Source: Pseudomonas fluorescens
GTDB lineage: Bacteria > Pseudomonadota > Gammaproteobacteria > Pseudomonadales > Pseudomonadaceae
Assembly: GCF_001623525.1 (NCBI RefSeq)
Contig: NZ_CP015225.1
Location: 1,736,001-1,800,000 of the forward strand
Reading direction: 5' to 3'
Length of the DNA stretch: 64,000 bases
In this document: piece after piece, positions 1 to 7,711 of the stretch
How positions within the stretch are numbered: the stretch's first letter is position 1
Layout of the letters: each line of letters begins with the position of its first letter
Program-made: the position numbers and the translations under genes
The notes under the pieces: model-generated
The model's database searches: none
What the model saw: only the letters and a program-made list of their open reading frames with translations
Told to the model about the DNA's origin: nothing

Positions 1-1
1 G

Positions 2-1783
2 TTTCTCTGGGCGTGCACACGGGGCGCCCGCGGCTACATCCTTGCGTTTGCGCTGCTCAGCGCCGGTGTGTCGATCTACGAAGCCTGGTTGTTTTCTTTC
101 CTCGGTCAGGTCGTGGACTTGCTCTCGACCTGGCAAGCCGGTGGTGAGGCGGCGGCGCAGGAAGGTCGCGTGCTGTGGGGCATGGGCATCGTCATGCTGG
201 CCAGCATCGGACTGGTAGCGTTGCGTACCATGGTGCAGCACCAAGTATTGGCGATCAATCTGCCGTTGCGCCTGCGTTGGGACTTTCATCGTCTGATGCT
301 GCGGCAAAGCCTGTCGTTTTTTTCCGATGAGTTCTCCGGTCGGGTCACCACCAAGGTGATGCAAACAGCGTTGGCCGTGCGTGACGTACTGTTCACCCTG
401 ATCGAGATCGCACCCGGAATCGGCGTGTATTTCATCGCGATCATCGCACTGGCCGGCGGCTTTGCCCTGAAACTGATGCTGCCTTTCCTTGCCTGGATCG
501 TGTTGTTCGGGCTGGCCATGCTCTACTTCGTCCCCCGCCTGGGGAAAGTCGGACAGGAACAGGCCCATGCGCGCTCCTCGATGACCGGACGCATCTCGGA
601 CGCCTACACCAACATCACGACCGTGAAGCTGTTTTCCCACTCCAATCGTGAAGCGCACTTCGCGCGCGCGGCCATGGAGGATTTCAAACAGACCGGCTTT
701 CGCCAGATGCGCCTGGTCAGCCAGTTCGAAATCGTCAACCAGGCGCTGGTGGTGGGCTTGATCATGGCCGCAGGCGGTTATGCCCTTTGGCTGTGGCACC
801 AGGGCGAAGTCGGCGCCGGTGCCGTGGCGGCGATCACTGCCATGGCGTTGCGTATCAACGGCATGTCGCACTGGATCATGTGGCAAATGACCTCGCTGTT
901 CGAGAGCATCGGCACCGTGCAGGACGGCATGGCCACCCTGACCCGCGGCCCCAAGGTTCAGGATGCGCCGGACGCAGGGGTGCTGGTGACCTCCGGCGGA
1001 GCGGTCACCTTCGACAATGTGAGCTTCAACTACAACGGCGAACGCCAAGTGCTCGATGGCTTGAGCCTGAACATTCGCCCGGGCGAGAAAATCGGCCTGG
1101 TAGGTCGCTCCGGCGCGGGCAAATCTACGCTCATCAACTTGCTGCTGCGCTTCTATGACGTCGACAGCGGGCAGATTCGCATTGACGGGCAAGACATTGC
1201 GCATGTGACGCAGGACAGCCTGCGCAGCGCCATCGGCATGGTCACCCAGGATACGTCCCTGCTGCACCGCTCCATTGGCGAAAACATCGCCTATGGCCGA
1301 CCCGATGCAAGCGACGCACAAATCCGCCGTGCCGCGGCCAATGCCCAGGCCGATGAGTTCATCAGCCAACTGAGCGACCGCCAGGGCCACACCGGCTACG
1401 ACACCTTGGTGGGCGAGCGCGGCATCAAGCTGTCGGGCGGCCAGCGCCAGCGCATCGCGATTGCCCGAGTGATGCTCAAGAACGCTCCGATCCTGCTCCT
1501 CGATGAGGCGACCAGCGCGCTGGACTCGGAAGTCGAAGTGGCCATCCAGGAAAGCCTCGATGAAATGATGCAGGGCAAAACCGTCATCGCCATCGCCCAT
1601 CGGCTGTCCACAATTGCGGCGATGGATCGACTGATTGTCATGGACGATGGACGCATCATTGAACAGGGCACGCACGCTGAATTGCTCGCCAAAAACGGCA
1701 TCTATGCGCGGCTATGGCAGCATCAGAGTGGCGGGTTTCTGGGTGAGGATCAGTGGGTGACTGAGGCGATGGATCAGGTATGA
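2..1783 (+). CDS. ABC exporter, fused permease and ATPase (5' end outside window)
   Basis: The reading frame is open from the window edge, so the true N-terminus lies outside and only the later part of the transmembrane domain is seen. Hydrophobic helices occupy roughly the first 270 visible residues, and an ATPase domain follows. The ATPase has Walker A GRSGAGKST, the signature LSGGQRQR, Walker B ILLLDEATSALD and the H-loop in IAIAHRLST. This half-exporter layout (type IV ABC, MsbA/multidrug-like) works as a homodimer that moves lipids, drugs or peptides outward. Its base composition matches the Pseudomonas core (36/60 G+C at 1081-1140), unlike the AT-rich island downstream, so I read it as a resident gene and not as the dedicated exporter of the peptide cluster. 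A peptide substrate cannot be excluded, because the cluster lies immediately downstream on the same strand. Confidence 0.9.
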   Translation, partial: FLWACTRGARGYILAFALLSAGVSIYEAWLFSFLGQVVDLLSTWQAGGEAAAQEGRVLWGMGIVMLASIGLVALRTMVQHQVLAINLPLRLRWDFHRLMLRQSLSFFSDEFSGRVTTKVMQTALAVRDVLFTLIEIAPGIGVYFIAIIALAGGFALKLMLPFLAWIVLFGLAMLYFVPRLGKVGQEQAHARSSMTGRISDAYTNITTVKLFSHSNREAHFARAAMEDFKQTGFRQMRLVSQFEIVNQALVVGLIMAAGGYALWLWHQGEVGAGAVAAITAMALRINGMSHWIMWQMTSLFESIGTVQDGMATLTRGPKVQDAPDAGVLVTSGGAVTFDNVSFNYNGERQVLDGLSLNIRPGEKIGLVGRSGAGKSTLINLLLRFYDVDSGQIRIDGQDIAHVTQDSLRSAIGMVTQDTSLLHRSIGENIAYGRPDASDAQIRRAAANAQADEFISQLSDRQGHTGYDTLVGERGIKLSGGQRQRIAIARVMLKNAPILLLDEATSALDSEVEVAIQESLDEMMQGKTVIAIAHRLSTIAAMDRLIVMDDGRIIEQGTHAELLAKNGIYARLWQHQSGGFLGEDQWVTEAMDQV

Positions 1784-2185
1784 GCGTGGATGGCCTGGGG
1801 GACAACCCGACTTACCTTTTCTCAACCAATCGCAGTGACTGTGCCCCCTCCAGCGCTAGGTGAAAAAGCGCTGGGTCAAGTGGGCATTGAGGTTGGATGC
1901 GCTGCCGAATACCCAAATTCTGAATTGAAGACATGGATTTGTATCACGTGTCTCAACGTTTTTTTCTGACGACCTTAAATACCTTATTGCAATGGTCCTG
2001 ATTCTTTAAAAATCAAGGCACATGAGAGCCCAGACATAACAATCATGCGGACCTGCCGGTTACAAATCAAATACAATTAAAAATGATGGCCAGATAATGC
2101 CACTCAGGCACATATCATAATTATCGGCCAGCGCGCCAGTTCACTTCAGCCAAAAAAAAGTTTTAACTTTTTTCCACACTGACGT

Positions 2186-2214
2186 TTGACAAATATTTCT
2201 TCCACGACTAGGTT
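2186..2214 (+). promoter_or_regulatory. Candidate sigma70 promoter of the peptide gene
   Basis: A perfect -35 hexamer TTGACA (2186-2191) is followed after 17 bases by TAGGTT (2209-2214), a weak -10 match. It lies about 55 bases upstream of the 35-residue peptide gene in an AT-rich stretch. The spacing is ideal, but the -10 shares only three bases with consensus, so it may need an activator. Confidence 0.45.
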
Positions 2215-2220
2215 TTGGGC

Positions 2221-2240
2221 TCGAAGTGATTTTGCTTCGA
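2221..2240. promoter_or_regulatory. Inverted repeat in the 5' leader of the peptide gene
   Basis: TCGAAG and CTTCGA form a perfect 6-bp inverted repeat with an 8-base AT-rich loop. It sits between the candidate -10 and the AGAAGGA ribosome site (2254-2260). It could be a leader hairpin or an operator; the sequence alone does not decide. Confidence 0.3.
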
Positions 2241-2268
2241 ACAAAACTTTACTAGAAGGAATTAGACT

Positions 2269-2376
2269 ATGACGACGACAATTCGTGTACTTAGTGCACA
2301 AGAGCAGAAAGCCATCAGTGCATCTGCTGCCTTTACCAAAAGTGGTGGCGGCGGTGGCGGTGGCGGCGTGGCTTAA
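2269..2376 (+). CDS. 35-residue Gly8-tailed small peptide, candidate RiPP precursor
   Basis: ATG at 2269 follows a good Shine-Dalgarno site AGAAGGA (2254-2260) with 8 bases of spacing, and the frame ends at TAA (2374-2376). The product has 35 residues. The N-terminal part (about 1-22) is a polar, Ala/Ser/Gln-rich segment that could act as a leader. The tail reads TKSG, then eight consecutive glycines in all (26-33), then Val-Ala. There is no signal peptide or cysteine. Hydroxyl residues near the tail are Thr23 and Ser25. The gene comes first in a same-strand run with a PqqD-domain protein, an HPr-kinase-like protein and a sulfotransferase, a setting typical of modified-peptide precursors. I do not recognise it as a member of any named family. 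It is too short to call by length alone; the ribosome site and context are the support. Confidence 0.72.
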   Translation: MTTTIRVLSAQEQKAISASAAFTKSGGGGGGGGVA

Positions 2377-2385
2377 TAAGCCACG
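2367..2385 (+). promoter_or_regulatory. Hairpin over the peptide stop codon
   Basis: CGTGGCT (2367-2373) pairs perfectly with AGCCACG (2379-2385) around a 5-base TAATA loop that contains the stop codon's end. No T-tract follows, so it is not a classical terminator. Such a structure could protect the 3' end of a short precursor mRNA or attenuate read-through into the enzymes, giving more precursor than enzyme. Confidence 0.45.
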
Positions 2386-2521
2386 GCGTAGTCAATAGTA
2401 ACGCAAGGATAGCCAGCGCACATGGAAGTGCACGATTCCTGTTAGAGTCTACAGCCTTACACGCATTAAAAATCATCGATAGTTTTCGGATGATGGACTG
2501 AGTCATACATGGAGGTATGTC

Positions 2522-3610
2522 ATGCAACAAACATCAGCAGACCTTTCTACTGAAGAGCTCGACACCTTAAAAAACTTAGTCAAAGGTTATTTCCACTCAA
2601 CGGCACAACCCATTTTCAGTTTTTTGTCAGGGTCCATCACGGAGGGAATCTCTACACCCAATTCCGATTACGACATCTATGCAGTATTTGACAACTGTAC
2701 AGAAGAAGTCTTGATTTCGGAACTCGAGCGCCCTGTAGAACTAACGAAGATTTCGCTCGCAAAAATACACTCAATAATGGAATTCATTTCAAAGGGTGAA
2801 AATCTCGCGTCCGTCGGCGCCTATGAAATGTTAATTTGCCATCGAGTGTATTCCGGCATTGCCCTTAGCGGGGAATCAGTGTTCGACAGCATAAAAAAAG
2901 AATTTGATGTTACTACATTCAGGACTCGGCTGGCTGACTTGTCTTTGCTTAACGCTGAGCGTGAACTCAAGGTATCGCAGGGGTTCACGTTGGTTAATGA
3001 CCTGCGCTCAGCACTCTTCAGTGCACATAAAGCACTCAGGCACAGTCTCAGTGTCCTTCTGGCAATACGCGGATCGACATCAGTCTTGGAAAAATGGCAT
3101 GTACGCTACGCAGTTCGATACCTGGGAGAGCACCATCTTGGCTTCCGTAGATTTCTTGAACTCGCCTCTTCCATCCCAGTTTCATCGACAGTTGAAAGTA
3201 AAAAATACTTGATCTCTGTCAAAAAATTTCACCAAATGATCACCGATTACAAAATTATTGCCGACATCGTACCGGAAGAGATTTTTTTTGTTGAATCCAG
3301 GCTGATTGATACTGATCAACTGAGTGATGAACCGCTGATTCTCAAAAATCCGGATGCCCGCGTCATGTTTCATATGTCAAAATGGTACCTCACGATCGAG
3401 TCTAAAGCGATCCTGGAGCTCCCCAGTTCGGCCGCGCTTTTTTGGGCATTAATAGACAACGCACAATCAGTGGACATGATTATTGATCGTGCAAAAGAGC
3501 ACCTGAAAATAACCGACAATGTTTGTCTTGAGTATTTAGATGCACTAGCCGCAGCCAAGGCAATCAGCTCGCACTCATTTGAAATACCTAAAAGCCATAG
3601 AGCAATATAA
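2522..3610 (+). CDS. Nucleotidyltransferase fused to a PqqD-like domain
   Basis: The 362-residue protein starts at an ATG 6 bases after GGAGG (2511-2515). Residues 37-55 carry the polymerase-beta nucleotidyltransferase signature: Gly37-Ser38, Gly42, then Asp49-x-Asp51. Glu73 may be the third metal ligand. A helical middle (about 90-250) resembles the C-terminal helices of minimal nucleotidyltransferases. Residues about 280-350 look like a PqqD winged-helix domain: a strand-rich start, ILELPSSAALFWALID, and a helical end. PqqD-like domains bind leader peptides in PQQ, lasso and other modified-peptide systems. Nucleotidyltransferase, PqqD and HprK-related genes also co-occur in the HPr-rel-A system of protein-family databases. 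Here the first two are one polypeptide. A likely role (inference) is binding the upstream peptide and transferring a nucleotidyl group. Confidence 0.75.
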   Translation: MQQTSADLSTEELDTLKNLVKGYFHSTAQPIFSFLSGSITEGISTPNSDYDIYAVFDNCTEEVLISELERPVELTKISLAKIHSIMEFISKGENLASVGAYEMLICHRVYSGIALSGESVFDSIKKEFDVTTFRTRLADLSLLNAERELKVSQGFTLVNDLRSALFSAHKALRHSLSVLLAIRGSTSVLEKWHVRYAVRYLGEHHLGFRRFLELASSIPVSSTVESKKYLISVKKFHQMITDYKIIADIVPEEIFFVESRLIDTDQLSDEPLILKNPDARVMFHMSKWYLTIESKAILELPSSAALFWALIDNAQSVDMIIDRAKEHLKITDNVCLEYLDALAAAKAISSHSFEIPKSHRAI

Positions 3611-3649
3611 TTACCTGCCTACGGCTTATGGGCACCAGATCATTTGAAA

Positions 3650-4948
3650 ATGGGTTTTCGCCAAATGAAAGCAGCTGCGACGCGCCAAAGTTACGCCAAC
3701 TTCTACTATTCCAGCATACTCAAATTTTCTGCAAATCGCTTTTTTCCCTTTGTCAGCATGGCATTTGCCGGAATTTTAGTGGCAAACAAAAACTTCGATG
3801 AATTCGCTTTTTTCAGCTACATCACATCAGCATTTATATTTCCCGCGACGGTTGTCACCTTCATGTTCAGGGCGGTGGGAAACCTGGCATTGGAGGGAGG
3901 ACGCACACGTCAGAATATCTTCATGTCATCCTTTCTTATGGTCATTGCCTGTTCATTCCTGGTAGCAGCCGCTTGTTACCTGATCACAATCACCTCCGAT
4001 CGTGAAATAGACAGCCTTTCCAAAAGTTATAAAGCGCTGACGTTTTGCTATGTGTACCTTATTTATATATCGATATACATTCTTACAAGCTTCTTTAACG
4101 CTTATTTTGAGGCTCACGTAAAAGGCAACAGCAGCAGCATCGCCCGATTCATAAACTTCTTCCCGTTCATGTTTTTTTCAGGCGCGGCGTTTGTGCTGAG
4201 CGACAAAGAAAATTATTCGCTCACTATTGCGTACCTCATGCTTGGCTGTGAATGCCTGGAACTGGCCTATTACATCTATAAAAGCAGCACTCTCAAGCTT
4301 TGGCAACTCAGCTTCAATTACTCGGTACTTCGGCACCTTTTTATAATTGGCAGCCCCAACGGACTTGGCCTGGCCTCCCAGCGATTCGCATTTTTCATGG
4401 CCAATAAAAAACTATTCTTAATTGACAAAGACCTGGTGTCTATTTTTTCAATTGCAGTAAGCATAACAACCCTACTAATAATCCCGGTTTCAGCATTTAC
4501 TCAGATTCACAGCATCTACGTATCTAGAAATGGCCAACCAGGTCTTTCGTCGATGGTCTTTCGCTACCTCGCGCTGAGCATGCTTATACCTATCGCCATC
4601 CTTGTGACATGGGGCATTCAAATCGGTCAGCTTTTTGGCGTTACTGCTCACATGTATAAGACAGACCCCTGGTTGAACCCTAGCCTGATTTTCATGTTTT
4701 GCTGCACAAGCCTGATGATGCTCGTATCGGCTCACATTCGAGCACTGGGCAATACTATCATCACCCAAATAGTCATGAACGCCGTCGTTTACATAGGGTA
4801 TGTGGGTTACATTTTCAGGTATGCCGACTCAAGCATGTCTGGCTCCACCTTGTTAACCACTTATTCACTCTGCTATCTATTGAGCTTCTTATTTCTAGGT
4901 GCCAACGTACACTATTTCCAGGCAAAACAACTACAGCCATCGCTGTAG
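3650..4948 (+). CDS. Multispanning flippase-like membrane protein
   Basis: This is a very hydrophobic protein of about 432 residues with roughly twelve predicted membrane helices spread over its whole length. Short basic loops and the overall pattern resemble Wzx/MATE-type flippases, which export lipid-linked sugars or small products. No diagnostic motif is visible, so the family call is tentative. ATG 3650 is taken as the start; TTG 3644 in the same frame is an alternative, and neither has a strong Shine-Dalgarno site. The gene lies 39 bases after the nucleotidyltransferase gene on the same strand and shares its AT-rich composition. It is the best candidate for moving the cluster's product across the inner membrane. 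Confidence 0.65.
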   Translation: MGFRQMKAAATRQSYANFYYSSILKFSANRFFPFVSMAFAGILVANKNFDEFAFFSYITSAFIFPATVVTFMFRAVGNLALEGGRTRQNIFMSSFLMVIACSFLVAAACYLITITSDREIDSLSKSYKALTFCYVYLIYISIYILTSFFNAYFEAHVKGNSSSIARFINFFPFMFFSGAAFVLSDKENYSLTIAYLMLGCECLELAYYIYKSSTLKLWQLSFNYSVLRHLFIIGSPNGLGLASQRFAFFMANKKLFLIDKDLVSIFSIAVSITTLLIIPVSAFTQIHSIYVSRNGQPGLSSMVFRYLALSMLIPIAILVTWGIQIGQLFGVTAHMYKTDPWLNPSLIFMFCCTSLMMLVSAHIRALGNTIITQIVMNAVVYIGYVGYIFRYADSSMSGSTLLTTYSLCYLLSFLFLGANVHYFQAKQLQPSL

Positions 4949-5010
4949 AAATTTTCCAATGCAAAAGTTTGAAAAATCCAAATATCTACAGCCTGTGACA
5001 AAGGATAAAC

Positions 5011-5922
5011 ATGAAGTTACTCAGGGAAGGATACCCAGTCAAACGAGTTTGCATCATCGGTGGCACGGGCAAAGTAGGCCAAACGCTGGTTTCTTTCCTG
5101 AGAACAGCCAACGAACTCTCGATCGTATTTTACGCGGAAAGCTACGAGCAAGAATGCAAGCTCCGTGCTAGCTTCCAGGATAATCTGGTCGATTTTGAAA
5201 TCTGTAGATCTCCACAAGCCATTCAGAAGGCTGACACTATTGTCCTGATAGCAGGGAAACGAACCAGTAGAGGAAGCGGAAAAAGCGACCTCTACCAGCT
5301 CAACAAGGAAGTCATTGACCCTTACTTGGACTTCTTGAATCACAAGAACGTAATTTTGGTCACCAATCCAACGACATTATTAGGCACCTATCTAGGGCAG
5401 AGACTTGACGCCTTCATCGTAGGTGTTGGTGTTCAAAATGACTTCAATCGCCTGAAGTTTCAGTGCCCGCATGTCGACTTTGTGATGGGGGCACACAACC
5501 TGAATGAGCAGTGTTATTTCAATAACAGCCAACAACTTCTGTTTGATGGTTTCAAGTCTACAAAGGTTTACTCTGAGGCTCGCAACCAGCAGGACGACTA
5601 CGTGAGCAGTGGCGACTTTGAAAAATTGCATTCCACATTCTTGGAGAATGACATCCATAAATGGTGGAAAATCCAGAGATACCATACTGTCGTCAATAGC
5701 TCTTCCTATTCATGCGCATTGGCGATTATGCAAACCTTATCCAATTTAAACGAAAACATCCATAGCGTGATTCACGCTGAGGTTTGCGTTGTAACCCCGA
5801 GTGGCTCCACCTATTTCATTGGCGTGCCACTGCTGGGGAAAAATCTGCGTTGCACCGACACCTGCCTCATGCAATTCATAGATATGCATCTCGACCAACT
5901 ATCCAACTACAAGGTGGCGTAA
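5011..5922 (+). CDS. Divergent lactate/malate dehydrogenase-family enzyme
   Basis: The 303-residue protein starts with a Rossmann motif GGTGKVG (17-23). It then follows the lactate/malate dehydrogenase pattern: a strand ending IVLIAGK (77-83), VILVTNP (114-120), GVGVQNDFNRLKF (138-150) and VMGAH (158-162). These place the family catalytic residues at Asp144, Arg147 and His162, all present. The mobile loop after AG reads KRTSRGSGK, so the usual substrate-clamping Arg is replaced or shifted, and the substrate is probably not plain lactate or malate. AAGGA (5001-5005) lies 5 bases before ATG. The gene is embedded among modification genes and is far from any central-metabolism cluster. Probable reaction: NAD(P)-linked alcohol/ketone interconversion on a cluster intermediate (inference). 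Confidence 0.72.
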   Translation: MKLLREGYPVKRVCIIGGTGKVGQTLVSFLRTANELSIVFYAESYEQECKLRASFQDNLVDFEICRSPQAIQKADTIVLIAGKRTSRGSGKSDLYQLNKEVIDPYLDFLNHKNVILVTNPTTLLGTYLGQRLDAFIVGVGVQNDFNRLKFQCPHVDFVMGAHNLNEQCYFNNSQQLLFDGFKSTKVYSEARNQQDDYVSSGDFEKLHSTFLENDIHKWWKIQRYHTVVNSSSYSCALAIMQTLSNLNENIHSVIHAEVCVVTPSGSTYFIGVPLLGKNLRCTDTCLMQFIDMHLDQLSNYKVA

Positions 5923-5925
5923 ATC

Positions 5926-6885
5926 ATGTTATACCTGAATTACTACGATGAGTTTATTTTCCTGGTAACCTTTCATTCGCCCACAGAAAAACTAGCCTTT
6001 TTAGACCTCTATGAAGCGAACCTTTTTCCATTCCTATCCATTAGCGAGTCTCCCCGCGACACCTTCGACTATAAAATCAACCTGCGCCAAAATACCTCCG
6101 ACTTTAAAGCAGACCTTTCTGACTGGTCAGAAACTGTTTTTTTCACCCCCCTTACCGACAATGCCATAAGCGATTTTGGTACTGGCTTTGTGAAGCACAG
6201 CTCCGATACTTCCCGCACAATCTACAACCCCAACTCCGGAACACTATTCTCAATAGACAAGAACACCATTGAAGTCTTGTATCGCAACAACAGCTCATTC
6301 ACCAAAGATTTTCAACGCTTACTGAAACAGCTTATTGTTACAGAGATAGAACGCCAGGGTGGCGCAATACTCCACGCCTCTGCCGTCTCCTTCGGCGATT
6401 ACGGATTCTGCTTCGTAGGGGAAAAAGGTCAAGGAAAAACAACAAGTTTGCTTCAATCTCTCCAGATACCCGACGTTGGCTACCTGACCAATGACAGGTT
6501 ACCCATCATTCCAAGCGGGGAAGGATTCAAAGCTCTAGGGTGGTTTGAAGAGATCCGTTTAGTCATCCCAGGCAGCACAAAAAAAGAAGTTGTCCGTGTT
6601 ACCGACTACGTAGATCCATCGCGCATACAAAAAAAACCTGTGTACCTGAAGAAAATAATTCTTCCAACCCGTATCCAAAACGATTCATCACCGGCGGAAA
6701 TTGTCGCAAGCCAGATGCTTTCTCCAATAGATCCTCAGCGCCCCAAATGGCTAGGCTTTAGCGCCCCCCAAAATTTCCCGCTTGCGTCGCTGCTCGAGAA
6801 GGTAAGTACTGCTTGTATCCACTGGAGTTATTCTGATCTAGAGGGCTTAACGCGACAAATCGAGAAGGAGATATTAAATGTATGA
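5926..6885 (+). CDS. HPr-kinase-like (HprK-related) ATPase
   Basis: In this 319-residue protein the second half carries the HPr kinase/PEPCK-type core: His150 in ILHASAV, a P-loop GEKGQGKTT (165-173), and LTND (187-190) where the family often has an Asp pair. The N-terminal 140 residues are unfamiliar. HprK-like kinases phosphorylate serine on HPr, and relatives in modified-peptide clusters phosphorylate the peptide (the paeninodin-type lasso kinase is an example). The start is only 3 bases after the previous stop, and the end overlaps the sulfotransferase gene by 8 bases, so the two are translationally coupled. No HPr gene is nearby, which supports a peptide target over sugar regulation. Confidence 0.78.
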   Translation: MLYLNYYDEFIFLVTFHSPTEKLAFLDLYEANLFPFLSISESPRDTFDYKINLRQNTSDFKADLSDWSETVFFTPLTDNAISDFGTGFVKHSSDTSRTIYNPNSGTLFSIDKNTIEVLYRNNSSFTKDFQRLLKQLIVTEIERQGGAILHASAVSFGDYGFCFVGEKGQGKTTSLLQSLQIPDVGYLTNDRLPIIPSGEGFKALGWFEEIRLVIPGSTKKEVVRVTDYVDPSRIQKKPVYLKKIILPTRIQNDSSPAEIVASQMLSPIDPQRPKWLGFSAPQNFPLASLLEKVSTACIHWSYSDLEGLTRQIEKEILNV

Positions 6886-7597
6886 TTGCGTGCTGATTCT
6901 TGGCCCCTGCAGAAGCGGCACTACATTCCTCTTCAACGCACTGGCGTCCTCTCATTACATAGGAATTTTCCAACCGTTAAAGCACATCTTAAGATGCGAG
7001 CACATGAAAATCGACCCCACCCTCTCACTCCGGGATTTTGCTGGCAAACGGCTGGTGCTCAAAGAGGCCTTTGGTCCATACCTTGCCTCGGAAGCAACCT
7101 ATGATCCAGTAGAACTTTTGGCGAACAATCTCAACCTTGAAAAAATCCTGCTGATCACTATTCTTCGCAACCCTATCGACTGTTTTTCATCATGGCTTGC
7201 CTCTTTTAAAGTCACTCCAGATGAGGCAGCAATACGCCTATCGCAAGCCTATGAAAACACCGTACGGGTGCATACAAAATATCTTCAGCGAATGGATTCG
7301 GTTTCTTTAATCCTGGAAGACGAAGCAGACTGCCGCAATAAAATAAACCTGATCAGAAAGGCCATGGGCAGCGTCCCACTTCCTGATCAGTATGGTCAGT
7401 ACATTAAGCCGAACGACCCGCCTGGCTTTCAAGTGTCCGGGCTGCTCAAGAAAGCGCTTAGCGGCCAGGAATACAAGGCTGAAAACATCGAAAAGAGAAA
7501 ATTCTTTTTTGATAAAAACAAGCTGAAGATTGCGGTGTCGCATTATGAAAACTTACATAACTTGCAACCCCGGTTGTCTGGCAATTTTTCAGTTTAG
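6878..7597 (+). CDS. Sulfotransferase-family protein
   Basis: The 239-residue protein has the two PAPS-binding signatures of sulfotransferases: a 5'-phosphosulfate loop GPCRSGTTFLFNAL (9-22) and a 3'-phosphate motif LRNPIDCFSSW in the middle. The enzyme would transfer sulfonate from PAPS to a hydroxyl or amine. It overlaps the HprK-like gene by 8 bases and closes the peptide cluster. Sulfotransferase genes accompany HprK-like kinases in some lasso peptide clusters, but the lasso-forming protease and cyclase are absent here. Its end is followed by a gap and then by oppositely oriented core genes, marking the right edge of the island. Confidence 0.8.
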   Translation: MYDCVLILGPCRSGTTFLFNALASSHYIGIFQPLKHILRCEHMKIDPTLSLRDFAGKRLVLKEAFGPYLASEATYDPVELLANNLNLEKILLITILRNPIDCFSSWLASFKVTPDEAAIRLSQAYENTVRVHTKYLQRMDSVSLILEDEADCRNKINLIRKAMGSVPLPDQYGQYIKPNDPPGFQVSGLLKKALSGQEYKAENIEKRKFFFDKNKLKIAVSHYENLHNLQPRLSGNFSV

Positions 7598-7667
7598 CAG
7601 CGGGTGACGCTCTTGCTCATAGCAGTCCCGCGACGTGTCCGGCGCACCGCTAAGACGGGGGTTTGCG

Positions 7668-7692
7668 GGGGCGCCTGCTCGCAAGGCGCCCC
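7668..7692. terminator. Hairpin between convergent genes
   Basis: GGGGCGCC (7668-7675) and GGCGCCCC (7685-7692) form a perfect 8-bp GC stem with a 9-base loop, between the convergent sulfotransferase and rhodanese-lyase genes. No T-run follows on either strand, so it is an imperfect or Rho-assisted terminator, or a REP-like remnant. Confidence 0.4.
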
Positions 7693-7711
7693 AGCCTGAC
7701 CATGCGGCGCT

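Larger units (their letters stand above)
1784..2268. other. 485-base gap; left border of AT-rich island
   Basis: This gap holds no convincing gene. Short ATG frames such as one near 1933 encode only about 20 unremarkable residues and lack a Shine-Dalgarno site. A perfect 8-bp stem (1850-1857 with 1867-1874, loop of 9) follows the ABC gene but has no T-tract, so it is at best a weak terminator. From about 1930 the sequence becomes clearly A/T-rich, with runs of T and A. This marks the start of the foreign-looking island and contains the promoter region of the small peptide gene. Confidence 0.6.

Noticed and set aside
2..1783. ABC exporter as the dedicated transporter of the peptide
   Set aside because: It has core-like composition, lacks a C39 peptidase domain in the visible part, and is separated by 485 bases with an AT shift; kept only as a possibility.
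1933..2002. Short ATG frame (about 22 codons) upstream of the peptide gene as a second precursor
   Set aside because: It has no ribosome site, its composition is unlike the Gly-tailed peptide, and it lies in non-coding AT-rich sequence.
2269..7597. Lasso peptide cluster
   Set aside because: HprK-like and sulfotransferase genes fit some lasso loci, but no transglutaminase-like protease or asparagine-synthetase-like cyclase is present, and the peptide has no lasso-type acidic residue in a core ring position.
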